Origin: Flavobacterium sp.
GTDB taxonomy: Bacteria > Bacteroidota > Bacteroidia > Flavobacteriales > Flavobacteriaceae
Assembly: GCA_027484725.1 (NCBI GenBank)
Contig: JAIXSK010000018.1
Coordinates: forward strand, 62,001-126,000
Length of the DNA stretch: 64,000 bases
Direction of reading: 5' to 3'
Shown: piece after piece, positions 35,771-43,705 of the stretch
Position numbering within the stretch: the first letter of the stretch is position 1
Layout of the letters: each line of letters begins with the position of its first letter
Notes under the pieces: generated by a model
Seen by the model: the letters and a program-made list of their open reading frames with translations, nothing else
What the model was told of the DNA's origin: nothing
The model's database searches: none
Made by a program: the position numbers and the translations under genes

Positions 35771-36862
35771 ATGAATACCGCACCCACTTTTGCTACGCAA
35801 GACAATCTAAAATTTTTCAGAACACTCAATTCAAGAGTCAACAACTACTTCAAAGAAAACAACATATCCAAAACCGGCAATTGGAAAATCTACCTAAAAA
35901 CCATCATCCTTTTTGCTGTTTTTTGGATTCCGTATTTTGTGATTTTAAAATTTGAAATGCCTTTTTACGTTCAGCTATTGCTCAATATTACCATGGGCGT
36001 GGGCATGGCCGGTATTGGCATGAACGTGATGCACGACGGAAACCACGGAGCTTATTCATCAAAAGGATGGGTTAATAAAATCATGGGGGGAACCATTTAT
36101 GTACTGGCCGGAAACGTATACAACTGGCAAGTGCAGCACAATGTATTGCACCACACCTACACCAATATTCACGGTCATGATGAGGATTTAGAAGCCGGTC
36201 GCATCATTCGCTTTACACCCAATGCTGATTGGTATAGCTACCACAGATTTCAGCATTTGTACTCTTTTTTGTTGTACGGATTATTGACTTTTAATTGGGC
36301 GATTACCACAGACTTCAAACAAATGCGTGATTACACCAACCGTAATTTATCTTATGGACAACCTCAAAGTCCTGTTAAATTATGGACGATTCTGATCATC
36401 ACCAAAATCATTTATGCACTTATATGGATTGTCACACCAATTATTGCCGGTGTTCTTTGGTGGAAAGTACTCATTGGTTTTTTTGTAATGCATTACACGG
36501 CCGGAATCATCCTGAGTGTGATTTTTCAGTTGGCGCATGTGGTAGATGAAACCCAAAACCCTACTCCGGGCGAAAACGGTGAAATGGAAAACACTTGGGC
36601 AATTCATCAGTTGTATACCACAGCCAATTTTGCACCGAAAAACAAAATCATGAATTGGTTTACCGGCGGACTCAATCATCAAATTGAGCATCATTTGTAT
36701 CCGCACATCAGCCATATTCACTACAACAAAATTGCAGAATTTGTCAAACAAACCGCCAAAGAATGCAATTTGCCCTACCACGAATTCAAAACCACCCGAA
36801 GCGCAATTGTCTCACATTACAAACATTTAAAAGCACTCGGACAAAAACCTCAGTTTGCCTAA
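35771..36862 (+). CDS. Membrane fatty acid desaturase (acyl-CoA desaturase-like)
   Basis: 363 residues from MNTAPTFATQDNLKFF. Di-iron membrane desaturase with the three histidine boxes in order: HDGNHGAY (about residue 90), HNVLHHTYTNIHGHDED (about 120) and HQIEHHLYPHISH (about 300). At least four membrane segments lie between them. It introduces a double bond into a fatty acyl chain, probably for membrane fluidity; in this family the position of the bond cannot be read from sequence. A C-terminal stretch (YHKHLKALGQKP-like) is ordinary. Ten bases separate it from the aminotransferase. Confidence 0.93.
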   Translation: MNTAPTFATQDNLKFFRTLNSRVNNYFKENNISKTGNWKIYLKTIILFAVFWIPYFVILKFEMPFYVQLLLNITMGVGMAGIGMNVMHDGNHGAYSSKGWVNKIMGGTIYVLAGNVYNWQVQHNVLHHTYTNIHGHDEDLEAGRIIRFTPNADWYSYHRFQHLYSFLLYGLLTFNWAITTDFKQMRDYTNRNLSYGQPQSPVKLWTILIITKIIYALIWIVTPIIAGVLWWKVLIGFFVMHYTAGIILSVIFQLAHVVDETQNPTPGENGEMENTWAIHQLYTTANFAPKNKIMNWFTGGLNHQIEHHLYPHISHIHYNKIAEFVKQTAKECNLPYHEFKTTRSAIVSHYKHLKALGQKPQFA

Positions 36863-36872
36863 AAAAAAGCGC

Positions 36873-38060
36873 ATGAACCACTTACTTTCTGATAGAATCA
36901 ACGAGTTATCAACCTCACAAACCTTGGCCATGGCAGCCTTGGCACGTGAACTCAAAGCACAAGGAAAAGACATCATCAGTTTGAGTTTGGGCGAGCCCGA
37001 CTTTAACACCCCAGATTTTGTCAAAGAAGCCGCCAAAAAAGCCATCGACCAAAATTACAGCACCTACACACCGGTTGATGGTTATGTTGATTTGAAAGAA
37101 GCTATTTGTCGCAAGTTTAAAAGAGACAACAACCTGGATTACCAACCTGCAAACATTGTAGTATCAACTGGAGCCAAACAATCGTTGTACAACATTGCCC
37201 AAGTGATGATTAATCCGGGAGACGAAGTGATATTGCCCGCACCGTATTGGGTAAGTTATTACGAGATCATTAAAATGGCTGGTGGAATTCCGGTTGAAGT
37301 TCCGACTTCTGTTGAAAGCAATTTTAAAATGACCCCGGCGCAACTTGAAGCTGCCATCACCCCATCAACCAAAATGATTTGGTACAGTTCGCCTTGTAAT
37401 CCGAGCGGTTCGGTGTATAACCGCGAAGAACTCACTGCCTTAGTTGCCGTTTTAGAAAAGTACCCGAATATTTTTGTGGTATCAGATGAAATTTACGAGC
37501 ATATTAATTTTGCCGGAACATTTTGCAGTATAGCCTCGATTCCGGGTATGTTAGAGCGAACCATTACTGTAAACGGCGTGGCCAAAGCTTTTGCGATGAC
37601 CGGTTGGAGAATCGGTTATATTGGCGCTCCAGAATTCATAGCCAAAGCCTGCACCAAAATGCAAGGACAAGTTACCAGCGGAGCCAACTCAATTGCGCAG
37701 AGAGCTACCATTGCTGCGGTAGATGCAGACCCATCAGTACTCAAAGACATGGTACAAGCTTTTTACAGCCGTCGCGATTTGGTGGTACAACTGGCCCAAG
37801 AAATTCCGGGCTTAAAAGCCAACGTTCCTGAAGGTGCGTTTTATTTGTTTCCGGATGTGTCGTATTATTTCGGAAAGACTTTGCGCGGAACTTTGATTAA
37901 AAACGCCGATGATTTTTCGATGTATTTGCTTTCAGAGGCCAATGTAGCAACGGTAACCGGCGATGCTTTTGGCAACCCGAATTGTATTCGATTGTCATAT
38001 GCCACCAGCGAAGATTTGCTTATAGAAGCTTTTAAACGCATCAAAGAAGCACTCACATAA
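36873..38060 (+). CDS. Aspartate aminotransferase family, PLP-dependent class I
   Basis: 395 residues from MNHLLSDRINELSTSQTLAM; an upstream ATG at 36855 lies within the desaturase end. Class I aminotransferase: LGEPDFNTPDFVKEAA, ANIVVSTGAKQSLYNIAQVM, ILPAPYWVSYYEI, SSPCNPSGSVYNREEL, VVSDEIYEHINF, and the lysine that binds PLP in VAKAFAMTGWRIGYIG. These blocks match the bacterial type Ib aspartate transaminases (with possible prephenate activity). No partner gene is evident; it may be co-transcribed with the desaturase, given the ten-base gap. Confidence 0.93.
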   Translation: MNHLLSDRINELSTSQTLAMAALARELKAQGKDIISLSLGEPDFNTPDFVKEAAKKAIDQNYSTYTPVDGYVDLKEAICRKFKRDNNLDYQPANIVVSTGAKQSLYNIAQVMINPGDEVILPAPYWVSYYEIIKMAGGIPVEVPTSVESNFKMTPAQLEAAITPSTKMIWYSSPCNPSGSVYNREELTALVAVLEKYPNIFVVSDEIYEHINFAGTFCSIASIPGMLERTITVNGVAKAFAMTGWRIGYIGAPEFIAKACTKMQGQVTSGANSIAQRATIAAVDADPSVLKDMVQAFYSRRDLVVQLAQEIPGLKANVPEGAFYLFPDVSYYFGKTLRGTLIKNADDFSMYLLSEANVATVTGDAFGNPNCIRLSYATSEDLLIEAFKRIKEALT

Positions 38061-38066
38061 AATCAG

Positions 38067-38090
38067 AGCCTCTGCAAAAGAGGCTTTTTT
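38067..38090 (+). terminator. Intrinsic terminator after the aminotransferase
   Basis: AGCCTCT/AGAGGCT perfect stem, five-base loop, six T. It ends two bases before the Crp-like gene's earliest start. Confidence 0.85.
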
Positions 38091-38092
38091 AT

Positions 38093-38677
38093 TTGATATA
38101 CTTGCCGTTGATTATAGAAAATATTACCCGCCATATTGCGCTCACACCTGCTGAGCAAGACTTGTTTTTGTCTTACACCCAAAGAAAAATCTACCCGGCT
38201 AAATCAGTAATACAACATGCCGGCAGCATCTGTAAACACACCTATTTTGTGCAGTCGGGATTATTGCGCAGTTTTTATATCAACGACCACATAGTAGAAC
38301 ATATACTGAGTTTTGCCTGTGAAGGTTGGTGGATATCAGATATGTACAGCTTGCTTTCGGGCCAACCCGGTAATTTGTTTATTGAAGTACTGGAAGAGTC
38401 TAAAGTCATTGCACTTGCCAAAGAAGATCAAGAAATTTTGTACCGCGAAATTCCCAAGCTCGAACGCTTTTTTAGAATTCTCACTGAAAACTCGCTGGTG
38501 GCGCATCAAGAAAGATTGATGGACAATTTAAGCCTCACAGCAGAAGAGCGGTTTGAGAAGTTCTGTAAAAAATATCCAACACTGATTCAAAAAGTACCAC
38601 AAAAACAAATTGCTTCCTATATTGGTGTGACGCCTGAGTTTTTTAGTAAGATGAAGGCAAAAATGCTGCGCAGTTAA
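38093..38677 (+). CDS. Crp/Fnr family regulator with TTG start
   Basis: 194 residues if begun at the TTG at 38093; other TTG codons at 38102 and 38108 are equally plausible, and no ATG occurs before the body of the domain. The cyclic-nucleotide-binding-like domain is typical of the short Bacteroidota Crp/Fnr set (HAGSICKHTYFVQSGLLRSFY, FACEGWWISDMYSLLSGQPGNLFIEVLEESKVIAL), and the C-terminal winged helix contains KQIASYIGVTPEFFSKMKAKML. It has neither the Fnr Fe-S cysteines nor an evident cAMP pocket. The start is only two bases after the previous gene's terminator, so its promoter is unclear. Confidence 0.82.
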   Translation: MIYLPLIIENITRHIALTPAEQDLFLSYTQRKIYPAKSVIQHAGSICKHTYFVQSGLLRSFYINDHIVEHILSFACEGWWISDMYSLLSGQPGNLFIEVLEESKVIALAKEDQEILYREIPKLERFFRILTENSLVAHQERLMDNLSLTAEERFEKFCKKYPTLIQKVPQKQIASYIGVTPEFFSKMKAKMLRS

Positions 38678-38687
38678 GTTTTTCAAT

Positions 38688-38695
38688 TATCTTTA
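38688..38695 (+). promoter_or_regulatory. Candidate -7 box before the 38715 gene
   Basis: TATCTTTA, seven of eight, 19 bases before the ATG at 38715. Confidence 0.4.
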
Positions 38696-38714
38696 AATCA
38701 TTGAAAAAAAAAGT

Positions 38715-38909
38715 ATGAAAAACAGAAAAAACATTAACTTCTTTTTCCTAATTATCGCGATTATCACCGGAAGCAAATTGTATCAGCATTTTGACTTTGA
38801 AAATTTCAAATTTGAAAAACCTGCAATAGACATGATTTATCTAGTGACTTTTATTGCTATGATAGGGCTCATTATTAAAGACTTGGTTAAAAAAACCAAT
38901 AATGAATAA
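38715..38909 (+). CDS. Small membrane protein of unknown function
   Basis: 64 residues with two hydrophobic helices (about 9-21 and 40-54), separated by a polar segment FDFENFKFEKP, and a lysine-rich C-terminus. No family recognised. It lies just downstream of the Crp/Fnr gene and upstream of the pirin cluster, with its own weak promoter. A real gene is likely because of the ordinary codon use, the membrane pattern and the tidy spacing, but it may be an isolated small protein. Confidence 0.55.
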   Translation: MKNRKNINFFFLIIAIITGSKLYQHFDFENFKFEKPAIDMIYLVTFIAMIGLIIKDLVKKTNNE

Positions 38910-38974
38910 TCCTGCCAATGCTTTTCTGATTGAGTTCTTAACCTAGATTAAGTGTCCAGACAAATTGGCAAACG

Positions 38975-38982
38975 TACCTTTG
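38975..38982 (+). promoter_or_regulatory. -7 box of the pirin cluster
   Basis: TACCTTTG, 29 bases before the pirin ATG at 39012. It may drive the downstream genes through the FMN reductase. Confidence 0.6.
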
Positions 38983-39011
38983 TATCGCAATAATCTTTAA
39001 ATTTATTCGAT

Positions 39012-39728
39012 ATGAAAACTACCCTAATTCACAAAGCAAACACACGCGGTCATGCCAACCATGGCTGGCTCGATGCCCATCATACTTTTAGTTTTGCCGG
39101 ATATTATGATCCGAACCGCGTTCAGTTTGGCGTTTTGCGCGTACTCAACGACGATATCATTGCGCCGGGGATGGGCTTTGGAACGCATCCGCACGACAAT
39201 ATGGAAATCATCACGATTCCGCTTGAGGGCGACCTTGCGCACAAAGACAGCATGGGCAATACAGAAGTCATTAAGTTTGGCGATGTGCAAGTCATGAGCG
39301 CCGGAACCGGAATTCAACATTCTGAGTTCAACCCGAACCACGACCAAAGAACCAATTTGTTGCAAATTTGGGTGTTTCCGAAATACCGAAACGTTGCACC
39401 GCGCTATGAACAAATTACGTTGAATGTTGCTGACAGACACAATCAGTTTCAGCAAGTGCTTTCGCCAAGTGCTGATGATGCGGGTGTTTGGATTCATCAA
39501 GACGCATGGTTTCATATGAGTAATATGGATGCCGGAACTACTTTGGAATACAATCGAAAACTAGAAGGCAACGGTTTGTATGTTTTTGTGATCAAAGGCT
39601 CGGTTAAAGTCAATGGCGAGCAGCTTGAAAAACGCGACGGCATGGGCATTACCGATTTTGAAAAAGTGCATTTTAAAGCCACAACTGATGCTGAGGTATT
39701 GCTCATGGAAGTTCCGATGCATCAATAA
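39012..39728 (+). CDS. Pirin family cupin protein
   Basis: 238 residues, full length for bacterial pirins, two tandem cupin folds. The metal site is complete: GFGTHPHDNMEIITIPLEG with the two His and the Glu neighbourhood, AHKDSMGN and GIQHSEFN. HAHHTFSFAGYYDP-like DAHHTFSFAGYYDPNRVQFG is the family opening. Bacterial pirins include quercetin 2,3-dioxygenases and regulators of pyruvate metabolism; no activity can be fixed here. First gene of a run of six plus-strand genes with small gaps. Confidence 0.92.
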   Translation: MKTTLIHKANTRGHANHGWLDAHHTFSFAGYYDPNRVQFGVLRVLNDDIIAPGMGFGTHPHDNMEIITIPLEGDLAHKDSMGNTEVIKFGDVQVMSAGTGIQHSEFNPNHDQRTNLLQIWVFPKYRNVAPRYEQITLNVADRHNQFQQVLSPSADDAGVWIHQDAWFHMSNMDAGTTLEYNRKLEGNGLYVFVIKGSVKVNGEQLEKRDGMGITDFEKVHFKATTDAEVLLMEVPMHQ

Positions 39729-39739
39729 AAAGTAAAAAT

Positions 39740-40024
39740 ATGGAAGCAACAACAGGCATGCACACCCACGGCCACAAAGGTGATTTTTATGTTGAGGCCG
39801 ATGGAAAACAAGAAGCACTCATGACCTTTGTCATGGCCGGAGAAAAACAAATGATTATTGACCACACCGAAGTAAACCCAGGCAACAACGACAAGGGTTA
39901 CGGCAAAATGATGGTGATGGCCGCGGTAGACTTTGCACGCAACAACGATATTAAAATTGTACCGTTGTGTCCGTTTGCCAAAAGTGTTTTTGACAAAACT
40001 CCTGAAATTAGAGACGTATTGTAA
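39740..40024 (+). CDS. YjdJ-like GNAT N-acetyltransferase
   Basis: 94 residues, the length of the minimal GNAT domain (PF14542). The conserved DGKQEALMTFVMAGEKQMIIDHTEVNPGNNDKGYGKMMVMAAVDFARNNDIKIVPLCPFAKSVFDK contains an acyl-CoA loop (KGYGKMMV) and the PLCPFAKS signature. In E. coli the relative YjdJ is beside YjdI, as is the case here apart from one intervening gene. Substrate is unknown. Twelve bases after pirin. Confidence 0.88.
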   Translation: MEATTGMHTHGHKGDFYVEADGKQEALMTFVMAGEKQMIIDHTEVNPGNNDKGYGKMMVMAAVDFARNNDIKIVPLCPFAKSVFDKTPEIRDVL

Positions 40025-40030
40025 ATCATC

Positions 40031-40061
40031 AACCTGCAAGGTTTTTGAAACCTTGTAGGTT
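40031..40061 (+). repeat. Near-perfect 14-bp palindrome before the OsmC gene
   Basis: AACCTGCAAGGTTT pairs with AAACCTTGTAGGTT around a three-base loop; the one exception is a G-T wobble. Followed by an A-run rather than a T-run, so it is not a standard plus-strand terminator; on the minus strand a T-run precedes the hairpin. It matches a palindrome I recall as common between Flavobacterium genes. Confidence 0.75.
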
Positions 40062-40075
40062 TAAAAAAAAAACTT

Positions 40076-40489
40076 ATGGCCAACTTACTCGAACAAAACC
40101 TCACCGGTCACATCGGCACGCAAAAATACCTTTGTACCATTAATTGGCGCAATGGTCAACTGATCATGGATGAACCCGAAAGCATTGACGGACAAGACTT
40201 GGGCCCGGATCCGTACAGCACTTTATTGGCATCACTGGCCGGTTGCACCCTATCAACTTTACGGATGTATATTGACCGAAAAGGTTGGGACATCCGTGAG
40301 TTATCAGTTTCTCTTAATATGCATCAAGAAATGACGCCTGATCTCTGTACGCAAATTGATAGAATCATTACCTTTCCTGAAGGACTTGATGCTGAGATCA
40401 AAGAACGATTGATGATCATTGCCGGAAAATGTCCTGTATCAAAAATCTTAGAAAACAAAATAGTCATTAATTCTAAAACTGACCAATAA
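40076..40489 (+). CDS. OsmC/Ohr family hydroperoxide-reduction protein
   Basis: 137 residues, thiol peroxidase fold acting on organic hydroperoxides. Both active cysteines are in place: the one in LASLAGCTLSTLRMYIDRKGWDI and the one in IAGKCPVSKILEN. The Glu-rich central part DLGPDPYSTLL is family-typical. Its stop overlaps the start of the YjdI-like gene (TAATG at 40487-40491), so the two are coupled. It is part of a six-gene redox cluster. Confidence 0.9.
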   Translation: MANLLEQNLTGHIGTQKYLCTINWRNGQLIMDEPESIDGQDLGPDPYSTLLASLAGCTLSTLRMYIDRKGWDIRELSVSLNMHQEMTPDLCTQIDRIITFPEGLDAEIKERLMIIAGKCPVSKILENKIVINSKTDQ

Positions 40490-40713
40490 TGAACCCGAAA
40501 GACATCACCAAAGAGTATAGCAATGGCGAGGTAACTATTGTATGGAAATCAGGTTTGTGCCAGCACGCTGCCGAGTGTGTACGCAACAATCCGGAGGTTT
40601 TTAAACCCAGAGAAAAACCCTGGATCAATCCTGAAAATTCAACTACCGAAAAAATCATTGAAACCGTTAAAAAATGCCCTTCCGGGGCTCTTACGTATTA
40701 TTTGAATTCATGA
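40489..40713 (+). CDS. YjdI-like (4Fe-4S) mono-cluster protein
   Basis: 74 residues. The Fer4_19 family is recognised from Cys24, His26, Cys30 and Cys63 (GLCQHAAECV and KKCPSGAL), a three-Cys one-His set that resembles the mitoNEET cluster ligands. In many bacteria it is fused to or beside a YjdJ-type acetyltransferase, as here. It overlaps both OsmC (upstream) and the small membrane protein (downstream, ATGA), which indicates tight translational coupling. Redox sensing or electron transfer is an inference. Confidence 0.88.
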   Translation: MNPKDITKEYSNGEVTIVWKSGLCQHAAECVRNNPEVFKPREKPWINPENSTTEKIIETVKKCPSGALTYYLNS

Positions 40714-40922
40714 AACCACCTAAAAAATGGAAATTCGCGCTCATGGTTTGGATGGCCATTTATCCGGCCATTACGCTCCTGAGTTTTTTGATTGGCAATG
40801 AAATCAAAGACCTACCCCTAGCCTTGCGAACGCTTATCATGACCGGAATATTGGTGCCGCTCATGGTGTATGTATTATTGCCTTTGCTCAGAAAAATACT
40901 CGGAAACTGGTTAAATACCTGA
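40710..40922 (+). CDS. Small two-helix membrane protein
   Basis: 70 residues from MKPPKKWKFALMVWMAIYPAITLL, preferred over a longer reading from 40674 because it starts at the ATGA overlap with the preceding gene. Two membrane helices, near 12-30 and 40-58, are visible. The pattern KKWKFALMVWMAIYP...LPLALRTLIMTGILVPLMVYVLLP resembles the membrane segment at the end of some antibiotic-biosynthesis-monooxygenase proteins; here the catalytic part is absent. Function unknown; tight coupling to the Fe-S protein points to a joint role. Confidence 0.72.
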   Translation: MKPPKKWKFALMVWMAIYPAITLLSFLIGNEIKDLPLALRTLIMTGILVPLMVYVLLPLLRKILGNWLNT

Positions 40923-40924
40923 AT

Positions 40925-41452
40925 ATGAAAAAAATTATTGCCTTTGCGGGCTCATCAAGCCGCAATTCAATCAACAAACAACTCGCAGTTTATGCCGCGA
41001 ATTTATTTGAAAATGTCGAAGTGGAAGTACTCGATTTAAACGATTACGAAATGCCTTTGTTTTCAGTAGATCGCGAAAAAGAAAACGGCATTCACAATCT
41101 GGCATATGACTTTTATGCCAAAATGGGTAGTGCGGATTTGATTGTGATTTCACTGGCCGAACACAACGGTGCTTATGCAAGTGCGTTTAAAAATATTTTG
41201 GACTGGACTTCGCGCATCAACAATAAAACCTTTCAAGAAAAACCCATGCTGCTCATGGCTACTTCGCCAGGAGCGCGTGGTGGAACGACAGTTTTGGATA
41301 TTGCTTCCAAACGCTTTCCGTATCAAGGAGCACAAGTTTTGGGAACATTCTCTTTGCCAAGCTTTTTTGAAAATTTTGATGCGGTTCATGGCATCATCAA
41401 TCCGGAACGCAAAAAGCAATTAACAGATATCATTCAAATGGTTGATTTCTAA
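40925..41452 (+). CDS. NADPH-dependent FMN reductase family oxidoreductase
   Basis: 175 residues, flavodoxin-like fold. IIAFAGSSSRNSINKQLAVYAA is the FMN phosphate loop, and LIVISLAEHNGAYASAFKNILDWTSR with LMATSPGARGG the flavin contact strands. It is close to chromate/quinone reductases; electron acceptor unknown. It starts two bases after the small membrane protein stop and ends the cluster. Confidence 0.9.
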   Translation: MKKIIAFAGSSSRNSINKQLAVYAANLFENVEVEVLDLNDYEMPLFSVDREKENGIHNLAYDFYAKMGSADLIVISLAEHNGAYASAFKNILDWTSRINNKTFQEKPMLLMATSPGARGGTTVLDIASKRFPYQGAQVLGTFSLPSFFENFDAVHGIINPERKKQLTDIIQMVDF

Positions 41453-41462
41453 TTAAAAATGA

Positions 41463-41470
41463 TACTTTTG
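41463..41470 (+). promoter_or_regulatory. -7 box before the DUF1566 lipoprotein
   Basis: TACTTTTG followed by TTG, 24 bases before the ATG at 41495. Confidence 0.6.
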
Positions 41471-41494
41471 TTGTTCATCAAAAGCTGCCATTAA

Positions 41495-42685
41495 ATGAAA
41501 AAAATGCTATTGTTATTGAGCTTTTTTGCCTTGTTTTCATGTTCGAATGATTCTGGTTCTGATCATCAGACCAATCCGCCTGATCCGGAGCCGGACATAT
41601 CTACGGTGGTTACTCTTGAGCCTGATTATGTGGTGGGCGGAGTAAAACTTAACGGCGAAATTACCCATTTGGGTGACGGCTATTCTCGAAGAGGTTTTTG
41701 TTGGAGTCTTAATTTGAATCCGGTCATTGATGATAACTATATAACCACTGATGGTAGTGGCGAAGGGCCATTTTTTGTTTCGGTAGGATATTATAGCTTG
41801 CCTTTAGAAAGCACTTTTAACATCAGGGCTTTTGTGGATCCGCTGGGTTCAAACCAAACCGTATATGGCAACAACATTACCATTCATACCCCAAAAGTTT
41901 ATGAACTTACGGTGGCTCCGGTAAAAGATATCGAATCAAAAATAGCTACATTCAGCGGTTCTATACTGAGCAATGATCCTGCTCTTCACAGTACAATTGC
42001 CCACAAAGGATTTTGCATCAGCACCTCGGCTACGCCCACGTTAGACAATTCAATTCTTTGGGAAAGCCCAAATAGCACTTTAGGCAATTTTGAGTTTTCG
42101 GTCAATAACCTATCGAGGAACACCACTTATTATGTGCGTTCGTTTGGATATAATACCAATACAAATGTATATTATAGCAGCGATGTGGTTAACTTTAAAA
42201 CAACCGGTTATATTGGTGTTTCAGGAGGCTATGTCATGTATGACAAAGGAAGCTATAGCGATGGATGGAGGTATTTAGAAATAGCTCCAAACGATGTCAC
42301 CTACAATGGTTCAAACCTCATTAAATGGGGATGTCCTACTACGGCTATTTTGCAAACATCTACCGATGTTGGAACTGGTCTGGAAAACACCAACAGAATT
42401 ATTCAATATTGCAGCGATGCTAATTGCGCCGCCAGAGTTTGCAGTAACTATTCTATCAATGGGGTCAACGATTGGTTTTTGCCCTCAAAAGGAGAATTGT
42501 ATATTATGACATCAAGCTTGAACGGATTGGTTAATTTTGGCGACAACACCAACCAAACGCATTGGAGTTCATCTGAATACGATACTGGTACGGCCCATTT
42601 GGTGAACACCTTTTATAATTTCGGGCCTGCCTTTGGCATCTCTAAAAATTTAGGCAATTTGGTAAGACCCATGAGAAGATTTTAA
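41495..42685 (+). CDS. Lipoprotein with DUF1566-like C-terminal domain
   Basis: 396 residues. Type II signal peptide MKKMLLLLSFFALFSC with lipobox LFSC (Cys16), then SNDSGSDHQTNPPDPEPD, a Pro/Asp linker. Two repeated fibronectin-like blocks follow (RGFCWSLNLNPVIDD and KGFCISTSATPTLDN). The C-terminal domain from about 250 has the DUF1566/Lcl signature VNDWFLPSKGELYIM, HWSSSEYDTGTAHLVNTF and VRPMRRF. Surface or outer-membrane anchored; function unknown. It is followed 14 bases later by fabD, which suggests read-through but no functional link. Confidence 0.88.
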   Translation: MKKMLLLLSFFALFSCSNDSGSDHQTNPPDPEPDISTVVTLEPDYVVGGVKLNGEITHLGDGYSRRGFCWSLNLNPVIDDNYITTDGSGEGPFFVSVGYYSLPLESTFNIRAFVDPLGSNQTVYGNNITIHTPKVYELTVAPVKDIESKIATFSGSILSNDPALHSTIAHKGFCISTSATPTLDNSILWESPNSTLGNFEFSVNNLSRNTTYYVRSFGYNTNTNVYYSSDVVNFKTTGYIGVSGGYVMYDKGSYSDGWRYLEIAPNDVTYNGSNLIKWGCPTTAILQTSTDVGTGLENTNRIIQYCSDANCAARVCSNYSINGVNDWFLPSKGELYIMTSSLNGLVNFGDNTNQTHWSSSEYDTGTAHLVNTFYNFGPAFGISKNLGNLVRPMRRF

Positions 42686-42699
42686 AAATAATTAATTCT

Positions 42700-43569
42700 A
42701 TGAAAGCATACGTTTTTCCGGGGCAAGGAGCCCAATTTACCGGTATGGGTAAAGATTTATATGAAAGTTCAGCTTTGGCTAAAGAAATGTTTGAGCAAGC
42801 AAATGAAATTCTTGGGTTTCGCATCACCGACATTATGTTTGAAGGAACCGCTGATGAGCTCAAAGAAACCAAAGTAACCCAACCGGCCGTGTTTTTACAT
42901 TCGGTGATTTTGGCCAAAACTTTAAACATCCAACCTGATATGGTAGCGGGACATTCACTTGGTGAGTTCTCAGCTTTAGTTGCCAATGGAGCCTTGTCTT
43001 TTGAAGATGGTTTGAAATTGGTATCACAACGCGCTTTGGCGATGCAAAAAGCTTGTGAAATTACACCCAGCACAATGGCTGCCGTATTAAATTTAGACGA
43101 CAAAATAGTTGAAGATATCTGCGCCTCTATTGACGGCGTGGTGGTGGCTGCCAACTACAATTGTCCGGGCCAATTGGTGATTTCAGGCGAATATAAAGCT
43201 GTTGAAGCTGCCTGTGAAAAACTCAAAGAGGCCGGTGCCAAACGGGCCTTAATTTTGCCTGTGGGCGGTGCTTTTCACTCACCGATGATGGAACCCGCAA
43301 GAGAAGAGCTCGCTGCCGCCATTGAAGCTACTACTTTTAACAATCCGACCTGTCCAGTTTATCAAAACGTTACGGCTTCAGCCGTTTCAGATGCAGCCGA
43401 AATTAAAAAGAATTTAATCATTCAATTGACCGCGCCTGTCAAATGGACCCAATCAGTGCAGCAAATGATTCAAGACGGAGCTACAAGCTTTACAGAAGTA
43501 GGGCCCGGAAAAGTTTTGGTAGGCTTGATCAATAAGATTGACAAAGAAGTCGAGACAATTTCGGCTTAA
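42700..43569 (+). CDS. fabD: Malonyl-CoA:ACP transacylase
   Basis: Transfers malonyl from CoA to acyl carrier protein for fatty acid synthesis. 289 residues, typical. FPGQGAQFTGMGKDLYE opening, catalytic Ser86 in VAGHSLGEFSALVANG, QRALAMQ with the Arg, and VGGAFHSPMMEPA with the active-site His. Other fab genes are not in the window. Followed by a bidirectional terminator. Confidence 0.96.
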   Translation: MKAYVFPGQGAQFTGMGKDLYESSALAKEMFEQANEILGFRITDIMFEGTADELKETKVTQPAVFLHSVILAKTLNIQPDMVAGHSLGEFSALVANGALSFEDGLKLVSQRALAMQKACEITPSTMAAVLNLDDKIVEDICASIDGVVVAANYNCPGQLVISGEYKAVEAACEKLKEAGAKRALILPVGGAFHSPMMEPAREELAAAIEATTFNNPTCPVYQNVTASAVSDAAEIKKNLIIQLTAPVKWTQSVQQMIQDGATSFTEVGPGKVLVGLINKIDKEVETISA

Positions 43570-43625
43570 TTAAAGATGATAAGACTTTAGGACGACAAGA
43601 CTATATCTGATATAAAATATTTAAT

Positions 43626-43659
43626 AAAAAAATCCCGAACATCAATTCGGGATTTTTTT
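43626..43659. terminator. Bidirectional terminator between fabD and galE
   Basis: Fourteen-base perfect arms (AAAAAAATCCCGAA with TTCGGGATTTTTTT) around a six-base loop; strong in both directions. Confidence 0.88.
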
Positions 43660-43705
43660 ATTACAATCTTGCGGTCTTACTGTCCTGAAATCTTATAGTC
43701 AAGTT

